Program-made: the position numbers and the translations under genes | Assembly (NCBI GenBank): GCA_024278645.1 | Contig: JAJRST010000101.1 | Coordinates: 1 to 5,601 of the forward strand | Direction of reading: 5' to 3' | DNA length: 5,601 nt | Source: a bacterium | Lineage (GTDB): Bacteria; Zhuqueibacterota; Zhuqueibacteria; Residuimicrobiales; Krinioviventaceae | The notes under the pieces: model-generated | Told to the model about the DNA's origin: nothing | Database searches by the model: none | The model's input: the letters and a program-made list of their open reading frames with translations, nothing else | Part shown: in pieces, positions 1 through 5,319 of the stretch | Layout: every line of letters starts with the position of its first letter | Position numbering within the stretch: the first letter of the stretch is position 1

Positions 1-545
1 GGATCGAAACGGCTCAAATCAAGCCCCAGCGGCAGCACCCTGCTTTTTGATGCAATTTCATCAATGGTGCGCAACTCGTTATAATCCGGAAAATGCTTTA
101 GAAATGGGACGAGCGCGTGCAGAAAGGAATCCAGATTATAGCGCGAATTAAAAAAGACCCGATCGGCGGCCAGGGCCGACGCATAGTTGATAAAACCGTA
201 ATGGCGATCGCGCTGCCGCGCAACATCGCGGTCGTCCGGCGACCAGGGGTAGGCGAACTGGTTTTCGTGAAAATAGAGAACCACCGGCAAGGCCGCCGTT
301 TTTGCGCGCGTCAGCGAGAGAAAGGTGGTCAGGTCGAGCATATCCGTGGCGACGAGCAGATCGGGATGATAATCCCCCTCCAGGAACCGACGGGCGAGCG
401 TCACCGCGCCGCCGTGCATGCGCCATTTCCAGAATTGACCCTTTAGACTGAGGGTCTCGACCCGATGTCGGCTGAAGCGTTGATAGCCCGACGCCCAGGC
501 GGCGTGCGATCCGGTACAATATGGCTCGAGAATAAGGATTTTCAT
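1..545 (-). CDS. DUF3524 glycosyltransferase, homologue of tRNA-queuosine alpha-mannosyltransferase (3' part cut off by window edge)
   Basis: The first 181 codons are present; the rest lies beyond position 1. The protein begins MKILILEPYCTGSH and carries FWKWRMHGG (38-46), DLLVATDMLDL (62-72), LYFHENQFAYPW (90-101), the YGFINYASALAADRVFFNS block (116-134) and LPLGLDL (171-177). This order matches, from memory, the N-terminal DUF3524 domain of human GTDC1/QTMAN (IIEAFYGGSH, WHWRAR, LYFHENQ.IYP, FQYGYNQ, VFNS). That enzyme transfers mannose from GDP-mannose to queuosine in the anticodon of tRNA-Asp. The GT4 catalytic C-terminal half, which would show nucleotide-sugar binding, is outside the window. 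It is likely cytoplasmic, with no signal peptide. The ATG at 543-545 starts 4 bases after the TPR ORF stop, so the two are probably co-transcribed and translationally coupled; the Shine-Dalgarno is weak. Family assignment is firm. The substrate (tRNA queuosine or another acceptor) is inference. Confidence 0.86.
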   Translation of the reverse strand, partial: MKILILEPYCTGSHAAWASGYQRFSRHRVETLSLKGQFWKWRMHGGAVTLARRFLEGDYHPDLLVATDMLDLTTFLSLTRAKTAALPVVLYFHENQFAYPWSPDDRDVARQRDRHYGFINYASALAADRVFFNSRYNLDSFLHALVPFLKHFPDYNELRTIDEIASKSRVLPLGLDLSRFD

Positions 546-549
546 AAAA

Positions 550-759
550 CTATCGACTCTTGTAAAGCTCATCCCTGGCCGGCAGCAGCCACTTTTTCGC
601 GGTTTTGTGATTCGGGTTCAACCGGAGGCATTTTTCCCATGCATCAATAACCGCCGGCCAATTTTTCTGTTCCCAATATACACATCCGAGGTTGTAATAA
701 GCAACCGCATTGTTCGGATCAAGTTCCAGGGCTGCTTGATGATCGGCGACGGCTTTCAA
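550..759 (-). CDS. Short TPR-repeat protein, possibly a 5'-truncated remnant
   Basis: This is a 69-residue ORF from a TTG codon (757-759) to TAG (550-552). Residues 3-17 (AVADHQAALELDPNN) look like the second helix of one TPR motif. Residues 18-51 are one complete 34-residue TPR, with AYYNLGCVYW as helix A and AVIDAWEKCLRLNPN as helix B. A basic C-terminal helix follows (AKKWLLPARDEL). TPRs mediate protein-protein contacts, so a role as partner of the glycosyltransferase 4 bases downstream is possible. The odd part is the N-terminus: it starts in mid-motif, no Shine-Dalgarno precedes the TTG, and the frame is open upstream only to a stop at 793-795, with no ATG or GTG in between. An ATG at 796-798 in another frame would give MQQSIHHNLREFE, and a one-base skip would join it to the TPR frame. 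It could therefore be a genuine mini-TPR protein, a frameshifted gene, or the 3' relic of a larger one. Confidence 0.6.
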   Translation of the reverse strand: MKAVADHQAALELDPNNAVAYYNLGCVYWEQKNWPAVIDAWEKCLRLNPNHKTAKKWLLPARDELYKSR

Positions 760-791
760 ATTCGCGCAAATTATGGTGAATACTTTGTTGC

Positions 792-821
792 ATTATGCTG
801 TTAAAGTTCTAATTTATTCAA
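792..821 (-). promoter_or_regulatory. Putative sigma-70-like promoter for the TPR/glycosyltransferase pair
   Basis: Read on the minus strand, TTGAAT (plus 816-821) is followed after 18 bases by CATAAT (plus 792-797), which match the -35 and -10 consensus at 4 of 6 and 5 of 6 positions. Transcription would begin near 785, about 25 bases ahead of the TTG codon of the TPR ORF. If real, it argues that the short ORF is transcribed in its present form. The region is AT-rich and shared with the upstream region of the divergent ZIP gene, so chance matches are likely. Confidence 0.4.
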
Positions 822-874
822 GCAATTTTGAAAAGTTTAGACCAGGATAACGCGAAAAACAGAATGGAGATTTT

Positions 875-1687
875 ATGATAGAATGGCTGGCAAACCTCTC
901 CCCCATCGCTCAAACTTTGGTGGGTACGGGTTTCACCTGGTTCATGACGGCGCTCGGAGCCTCTGTGGTCTTTTTATTCAGAACGATCAGCCGCAAGGTT
1001 CTTGACGGCATGTTGGGTTTTGCCGCCGGCGTGATGATCGCCGCCAGCTTTTGGTCGCTGCTAAGTCCGGCCATTGCCATGGCCGAGGAGCAAGGCGTAA
1101 CCCCCTGGATTCCCGCGGTGATTGGATTTCTAACCGGCGGCGTGTTTTTACGACTGGTCGACAAATTCCTGCCGCACGTCCACATGGACAAACCGACGGA
1201 AGAAGCGGAGGGCATCAAAACCTCCTGGCGTCGCAGTGTGTTGTTAATTTCGGCGATTACATTGCACAACATTCCTGAAGGCCTGGCGGTCGGCGTGGCT
1301 TTTGGCGCCGTTGCGGCGGGCATTCCGGCGGCGTCGTTGGCGGGCGCCGTGGCCCTGGCCATCGGCATCGGCATTCAGAATTTCCCCGAAGGCGTGGCCG
1401 TTTCCGTGCCGCTGCGCCGGGAAGGGTTGTCTCGCTTTAAATGCTTCTGGTGGGGGCAGCTCTCCGGTTTGGTGGAGCCGATCTCCGGCGTCATCGGCGC
1501 TTTCGCCGTCATCACCATGCGCTCGATCTTGCCTTACGCGCTGGCCTTTGCCGCCGGCGCCATGATCTTTGTCGTCGTCGAAGAGCTCATTCCCGAAAGC
1601 CAGGCCGAGGGCAATACGGACATTGCCACCATGGGCGCCATGCTCGGCTTTGCGGTGATGATGGTTTTGGACGTGGCGCTGGGATGA
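875..1687 (+). CDS. ZIP-family divalent metal transporter, GufA-type
   Basis: This 270-residue inner-membrane protein is predicted to import divalent metal ions such as zinc, iron or manganese. Eight hydrophobic helices can be placed at roughly 10-35, 43-70, 77-95, 120-148, 152-180, 190-215, 218-238 and 250-269. The two ZIP signatures are plain: HNIPEGLAVG (131-140) in helix 4 and QNFPEGVAVS (168-177) in helix 5. H131, E135, Q168, N169 and E172 are the expected metal-binding residues, and E201 in helix 6 (GLVEPISG) likely completes the binuclear site of GufA/ZIP11/BbZIP-like members. The conserved VEELIPE segment (235-241) is also present. The loop after helix 3 is short and has only a small histidine cluster (PHVHMD, 100-105), so it is not a long His-rich regulatory loop. 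GGAG at 866-869, five bases before the ATG, supports the start. Length is normal. The gene stands alone and is divergent from the TPR gene. The transported metal cannot be read from sequence. Confidence 0.93.
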   Translation: MIEWLANLSPIAQTLVGTGFTWFMTALGASVVFLFRTISRKVLDGMLGFAAGVMIAASFWSLLSPAIAMAEEQGVTPWIPAVIGFLTGGVFLRLVDKFLPHVHMDKPTEEAEGIKTSWRRSVLLISAITLHNIPEGLAVGVAFGAVAAGIPAASLAGAVALAIGIGIQNFPEGVAVSVPLRREGLSRFKCFWWGQLSGLVEPISGVIGAFAVITMRSILPYALAFAAGAMIFVVVEELIPESQAEGNTDIATMGAMLGFAVMMVLDVALG

Positions 1688-1756
1688 TGTCGCCAGGCAT
1701 TGCGCACGCTATGCCAACATACGGCAATCCTCCCGGACCGGAATGTGGTAAAGTTT

Positions 1757-1780
1757 AAAAAACCCGCCTTAACAGACGGG
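1757..1780 (-). terminator. Rho-independent terminator of the radical SAM gene (minus strand only)
   Basis: In the minus-strand transcript, CCCGUCU pairs with AGGCGGG (plus 1774-1780 with 1763-1769). This is a 7-bp stem with one G-U pair and a GUUA loop, directly followed by six U residues (plus A-run 1757-1762). It lies 8 bases past the radical SAM stop codon. On the plus strand the G-U pair becomes a C-A mismatch and no U-run follows, so it should not stop transcription from the convergent ZIP gene. Confidence 0.88.
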
Positions 1781-1788
1781 CGTGTTCG

Positions 1789-3261
1789 TCATACCATTTT
1801 TACCACCCGGCGAAAATGAAAGCCGTAGATGGACATGGTCACCGCCACGGCGAACTTTTCCGGGCATTTCACCAGCGTATAGCCCAGCAGCTTCCAGTAA
1901 TACCATTTTCCTCTGTCGAGCAGGCCGATCTTCCACAGCGAGCGCAAAAACGCCAGCACATCGGTCAGCGTCAGCCTGGCTCTGTGTTGCATGTTGTATT
2001 CCTGCAAAAATGTTTTCACGCGTTCGTAATATTCCTTTGGCGAGTAGATCGTCTCCAGGATTTGTTTGTAACCTTTTACAAGCGTCTGGTAATTCATTTT
2101 CGGAACAAAGTTGAGCGAGCCGTCCATGTTGTTGCCGGAGGCGACATCCAGCAGGCGGTTTTCGGCCTGCAGGCGACGATAGAGCTTGGTGTGGGTTGGC
2201 GCGCTCAGGAGACCGACCATGGCCGTGGCAATGCCGCTCTTTTGGATGAACTCGATTTGTCGCGCAAAAATGGACGGCGTATCGCTGTCAAAGCCGACGA
2301 TAAAGCCGCCGGAGACGACGAGGCCGTGACGCTGCAACGTTTTCACAGAGGCCACCAGGTCGCGTTTCTGATTCTGTTTTTTGCCGCATTCGGCCAGTCC
2401 TTCTTCCGCCGGCGTTTCGATGCCGACAAAAGCATGGTTGAACCCGGCCTGCACCATCAGGTTGAGCAGCTCTTCGTCGTCGGCCAAATTAATGGACACT
2501 TCGGTGGTAAAATGAAACGGATAGTCGCGATCCTTGGACCAACGAATGAGCGCAGGCAACAATTCTTTTTTTAACACGGACTTTTTGCCAATGAAATTAT
2601 CGTCCACGACAAATACGGCGCCGCGCCAGCCGTGATCGTACAGCGAATCCAGCTCGGCCAAAAACCGGGGCGTCGACTTTGTGCGCGGAATGCGGCCGTT
2701 GAACATGGTGATGCTGCAAAACTCGCAGTCGAACGGACAGCCGCGCGAATACTGCACGCCCATGCCGGCGTACTTTGACATTTTCAGCAAATCCCACTTT
2801 GGGATCGGCGTTTCCGAAAGTTGCGGGAATTCCGACGACTTGTACACCCTTTTAGCGTCGCCGTTTTTGAGATCGTGCAAAAACGGCGGCAGCGTGTTCT
2901 CGGCTTCGTTCAATACAAAATGATCGACGCCGAGCATCTCTTCATAGTCCGTTGTCGCCATCGGTCCGCCGGCCACCACTTTGACGCCCAGTTGGTTGCA
3001 GCGGGTGACGACGCGGTTGAACGACTGACGCTGGACATTCATGCCGCCGAGAAACACATAATCCGCCCACAGCAAATCGCGGTCGTAAAGTTTTGATACG
3101 TTCATGTCGATAAGCCTTTTTTCCCATTCAGGCGGCAGCATGGCGGCCACGGTGATCAGACCGAGTGGAATGTCCGATGCTTTTTTGGAGATGAATTTAA
3201 TGGCATTGGAGAAGCTCCAAAAGGTGTTGGGAGTCTCGGGATTGACGAGAAGAATGTTCAT
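1789..3261 (-). CDS. B12-binding-domain radical SAM protein, DUF4070/HpnP-like
   Basis: This 490-residue protein has three parts. Residues 1 to about 145 form a cobalamin-binding-type Rossmann domain (MNILLVNPETP, ADYVFLGGMNVQRQSF, VKVVAGGP), without a DxHxxG motif, as in many class B enzymes. Residues 165-350 form the radical SAM barrel, with C175, C179 and C182 (GCPFDCEFC) as the CxxxCxxC 4Fe-4S ligands, VDDNFIGK at 219-226, and GIETP and GGFIVGFD further on. The C-terminal region of about 140 residues (SAPTHTKLYRRL to WKIGLLDRGKWYYWKLLG) matches DUF4070. The whole order resembles, from memory, the hopanoid C-2 methylase HpnP, so radical methylation of an unactivated carbon, perhaps in a lipid, is the leading guess. 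DUF4070 proteins are widespread and mostly uncharacterised, and no hopanoid gene is nearby. It is likely cytoplasmic or membrane-associated. AAGGAG (plus 3269-3274), seven bases before the ATG, fixes the start. It has its own terminator and is divergent from the two-component system. Confidence 0.92.
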   Translation of the reverse strand: MNILLVNPETPNTFWSFSNAIKFISKKASDIPLGLITVAAMLPPEWEKRLIDMNVSKLYDRDLLWADYVFLGGMNVQRQSFNRVVTRCNQLGVKVVAGGPMATTDYEEMLGVDHFVLNEAENTLPPFLHDLKNGDAKRVYKSSEFPQLSETPIPKWDLLKMSKYAGMGVQYSRGCPFDCEFCSITMFNGRIPRTKSTPRFLAELDSLYDHGWRGAVFVVDDNFIGKKSVLKKELLPALIRWSKDRDYPFHFTTEVSINLADDEELLNLMVQAGFNHAFVGIETPAEEGLAECGKKQNQKRDLVASVKTLQRHGLVVSGGFIVGFDSDTPSIFARQIEFIQKSGIATAMVGLLSAPTHTKLYRRLQAENRLLDVASGNNMDGSLNFVPKMNYQTLVKGYKQILETIYSPKEYYERVKTFLQEYNMQHRARLTLTDVLAFLRSLWKIGLLDRGKWYYWKLLGYTLVKCPEKFAVAVTMSIYGFHFRRVVKMV

Positions 3262-3283
3262 GGGATTTCTCCTTTTGTTTGAG

Positions 3284-3312
3284 TTTACAAGTAAAAATAC
3301 GAACTTTATAAA
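3284..3312 (+). promoter_or_regulatory. Putative sigma-70-like promoter of the histidine kinase/response regulator operon
   Basis: TTTACA (3284-3289), a 17-base spacer and TATAAA (3307-3312) match the -35 and -10 consensus at 5 of 6 positions each with ideal spacing. Transcription would start near 3319, giving a leader of about 115 bases before the kinase ATG. The -10 lies inside a perfect 8-bp palindrome, TTTATAAA (3305-3312), so the same bases read TATAAA on the minus strand toward the radical SAM gene. Confidence 0.55.
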
Positions 3313-3320
3313 TATATGTT

Positions 3321-3337
3321 TGTAAAAGAAGTGTAAA
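3321..3337. repeat. Tandem TGTAAA repeats, 11-base period (candidate OmpR-family operator)
   Basis: TGTAAA occurs at 3321-3326 and again at 3332-3337, separated by five bases, i.e. one helical turn apart on the same strand. OmpR/PhoB-type regulators typically bind direct repeats with 10-11 base periodicity, and an OmpR-family regulator is encoded about 1.1 kb away. The site would cover the start of the kinase transcript and lie upstream of the radical SAM gene. The region is AT-rich, so chance occurrence is possible. Confidence 0.4.
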
Positions 3338-3434
3338 TAAAAAGATTACTATTTTATGTTGGCAAAAAATGGCTTACTTTTCCACGGCGCCGGGATAAGA
3401 GGCGTTTATCATTTATTTTAAACTTTGTTTTTCC

Positions 3435-4469
3435 ATGCGCAACAAAAGACAATTGTCGTTTTCCATCGTCATGTTTGTCCTCGCTCAACTGACCTGGTTT
3501 CTGTTGATGGGACTGTTTATTTACCGCTTTTTCATCGCGCGAAACCTGGTGAGCCAGATAGAAGGACAGGTGTCGATCTCCGTGGATTCGACATCGACGA
3601 GCCTGTTCATTCTCGTCGGCGGCAGCATCCTCTACGTCGTCGTGTCGGTCGCCATGTCGATCATCTTTAAAAATTACAGCTCGCAACTGCGACTGACCGG
3701 CATGTACGATACATTCATCGCCAACATGACGCATGAACTGAAATCGCCGCTGGCGTCCATTCATCTGCACCTGGAGACGCTCAAGTATCGCGACATGACG
3801 CAGCAGCAGCGTCGGCAATTCGTCGATATGATGCTCAATGACGCCACCCGCCTGTACAGTCTCATCAATGCCATTTTAAAGATTTCAGCCCTGGAGCAGA
3901 AAAAGGACGTCTTTGAAGTTCAGGTGCACCGGGCGGATGCGGTTATACGGTCGATCATTGAGGAGGCGCGATCTCAATTCAGACTGCCCCCGGAGGCGCT
4001 GATCCTGGAAGGCAAAGCCAATGTCGATTGCGTGCTCGACAGAAAGGCGCTGAAAATTGTCTTTGACAACCTGATCGACAATTCGATAAAATACACGCTC
4101 GATTCGGTTCGCATCAACGTCAGACTTGAGGTGACGCCGAAAACAATCCTCATCGAATTCAGGGACAATGGCATCGGCATCTCGCCAAAAGACCAGAAAA
4201 AAGTATTCAACAAATTTCATCGCACCGCCGGGCGTCATTCGCCCAACGTAAAGGGCGCCGGCCTTGGGCTTTATTGGACGCGGGAAATCATCCGCTATCA
4301 TGCGGGAACCATCTCGGTGGTCAGCGAGGGTGAAGGCAAGGGCGCCACATTTATAATCGAACTGCCAATTTACCAGGTGTCAAAGACGAGATATTTAAAT
4401 AATTTGATAAAGTGGACAAATCGCAAAAAACGTCAACAGGACCGGCTCTATGAAAAAACAAACATCTGA
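3435..4469 (+). CDS. Membrane sensor histidine kinase with minimal sensor domain
   Basis: This 344-residue protein would autophosphorylate with ATP and pass the phosphate to the regulator encoded next. Two membrane helices (about 9-34 and 56-78) flank an extracytoplasmic loop of only about 20 residues. The kinase core is complete. HisKA has phosphoacceptor H100 in MTHELKSPL. HATPase_c has the N box (DNLIDNSIKY, N216), G1 box (DNGIGIS, 244-250), F box (FNKF, 258-261) and G2 box (GAGLGL, 274-279). No HAMP or PAS domain is recognisable. After the domain ends at IIELP (307-311) comes a basic tail of about 33 residues, whose last codons overlap the regulator gene. No Shine-Dalgarno precedes the ATG at 3435. 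The only purine-rich site, AGAGG at 3398-3402, is about 32 bases away and better placed for an in-frame ATT at 3411. The signal is unknown; the tiny loop suggests sensing within the membrane or through a partner. Confidence 0.93.
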   Translation: MRNKRQLSFSIVMFVLAQLTWFLLMGLFIYRFFIARNLVSQIEGQVSISVDSTSTSLFILVGGSILYVVVSVAMSIIFKNYSSQLRLTGMYDTFIANMTHELKSPLASIHLHLETLKYRDMTQQQRRQFVDMMLNDATRLYSLINAILKISALEQKKDVFEVQVHRADAVIRSIIEEARSQFRLPPEALILEGKANVDCVLDRKALKIVFDNLIDNSIKYTLDSVRINVRLEVTPKTILIEFRDNGIGISPKDQKKVFNKFHRTAGRHSPNVKGAGLGLYWTREIIRYHAGTISVVSEGEGKGATFIIELPIYQVSKTRYLNNLIKWTNRKKRQQDRLYEKTNI

Positions 4470-5175
4470 AAAAAATGCCATCTTGTTAGTCGAGGACGAA
4501 GACTCCCTGGCCGCCGGGTTGGAATTTAACCTCGTTGCCGAGGGATTTACCGTCAAACGCGCCAGGGATGGCCGCGAAGCGATTGACTTTTTTTACACCG
4601 GGGAGTTTGATCTTGTCATTCTTGACATTATGCTTCCCTATAAAGACGGTTTTGAAGTGGCGGAAAAGATACGCGAAACAGCGCCGCAGACGCCAATTCT
4701 CATGCTCACGGCGCGAACCAAAGTTGAGGATCGAATCCGCGGCCTGGAAGTCGGGGCCGACGACTATATGGTCAAGCCTTTTCACCTGCAGGAGCTCTTG
4801 GCCCGCATCAAGGTCATGCTGCGGCGCAAGGCCTGGTATCGCCAGGTGACGGAGGAACAGCCGATTTTCTCCTTTGGCGACAACCGGATCAACTTTAAAA
4901 CGTTGCAATGCCGCACCGGAAAAGGCATGATCAGCCTGACGCAGCGCGAAGCCATGCTGCTGCGCTATCTTGTCGATCACGAAGGAGAAATCATTTCGCG
5001 GAAAGAGCTGCTGGAGCAAGTCTGGCATATCAGCGGCGATGTGGATACCAGGACCGTGGATAATTTTATTGCCAGGCTGCGCAAGTATTTTGAACCCGAT
5101 CACCAAAAGCCTGTCTATATCAAAAGCGTTCGCAGCGCCGGCTATATTTTTAATTCAAACCCGGAAGATAAATAA
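4450..5175 (+). CDS. OmpR/PhoB-family response regulator
   Basis: This 241-residue cytoplasmic DNA-binding regulator is the partner of the upstream kinase. The receiver domain (about 10-125) has the acidic pocket E15, D16 and E17, the phosphorylated aspartate D59 (VILDIMLP), the switch residue T87 (MLTART) and K109-P110 (MVKPF). The winged-helix DNA-binding domain (about 138-236) shows LTQREAMLLRYL (163-174), SRKELLEQVW (183-192), the recognition-helix region TRTVDNFIARLRKYF (200-214) and the wing YIKSVRSAGYIF (223-234). All key residues are intact and the length is typical. The ATG lies within the last codons of the kinase gene, with 20 bases of overlap. AGGA at 4438-4441, eight bases upstream, supports this start and tight translational coupling. 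Binding to the TGTAAA repeats in the divergent promoter region is a reasonable inference, not shown by sequence. Confidence 0.95.
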   Translation: MKKQTSEKNAILLVEDEDSLAAGLEFNLVAEGFTVKRARDGREAIDFFYTGEFDLVILDIMLPYKDGFEVAEKIRETAPQTPILMLTARTKVEDRIRGLEVGADDYMVKPFHLQELLARIKVMLRRKAWYRQVTEEQPIFSFGDNRINFKTLQCRTGKGMISLTQREAMLLRYLVDHEGEIISRKELLEQVWHISGDVDTRTVDNFIARLRKYFEPDHQKPVYIKSVRSAGYIFNSNPEDK

Positions 5176-5210
5176 GGCTTGCAAGTTTCTTCATTCAAAA
5201 TATTTTCAAA

Positions 5211-5239
5211 TTGATTTCCACTCTATTTTTACGTAAATT
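5211..5239 (+). promoter_or_regulatory. Putative promoter of the phosphofructokinase gene
   Basis: TTGATT (5211-5216), a 17-base spacer and TAAATT (5234-5239) are a fair -35/-10 pair (each about 4 of 6). Transcription would start near 5246, about 75 bases before the ATG. A perfect 10-bp palindrome, TTTACGTAAA (5228-5237), overlaps the -10 and could be a regulator site. No terminator is visible after the response regulator, so readthrough from the upstream operon is also possible. Confidence 0.35.
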
Positions 5240-5319
5240 GTCTGCTCAAAATCTTCAGCATTTTCACTCTCAAATCAATTCTGAAAATCGAACCGATACA
5301 TCGCTACAGGAGGATTCGA

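Noticed and set aside
148..519. Open frame of 123 codons on the minus strand inside the glycosyltransferase
   Set aside because: It is a shifted frame of the real gene; the DUF3524 motifs are in the other frame, which stays open from 545 to the window edge.
1687..1758. Small ORF of 23 codons starting at the TGATG overlap with the ZIP stop
   Set aside because: The coupling geometry is attractive, but the peptide (Pro/Gly-rich, no hydrophobic segment) resembles nothing I know and there is no Shine-Dalgarno of its own.
1816..2574. Open frame of 252 codons on the plus strand, antisense to the radical SAM gene
   Set aside because: It lies wholly inside a gene with clear domains, has no Shine-Dalgarno and shows no recognisable domain. 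It is a by-product of codon bias on the opposite strand.
3315..3322. TATGTTTG, matching the Bacteroidetes -7 element TAnnTTTG
   Set aside because: No TTG element at the required distance upstream, and the other genes have ordinary Shine-Dalgarno sites, so the sigma-70-like promoter is the better reading.
3369..3398. Nine-codon upstream ORF in the kinase leader (ATG to TAA)
   Set aside because: No Shine-Dalgarno (only an A-run before it), no attenuator-like codon run and no alternative hairpins with a U-run, so a leader-peptide mechanism is not supported.
4486..5106. Open frame of 206 codons on the minus strand across the response regulator
   Set aside because: The regulator frame holds all receiver and winged-helix motifs; the antisense frame has none and is a shadow.
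5178..5185. CTTGCAAG palindrome just after the response regulator stop, as a terminator
   Set aside because: There is no loop and no following U-run, so it cannot form a working terminator hairpin.
5209..5280. Nine-base inverted repeat AATTGATTT / AAATCAATT flanking the phosphofructokinase promoter
   Set aside because: Arms are AT-rich and 54 bases apart; in such sequence this is expected by chance and no U-run or known riboswitch pattern accompanies it.
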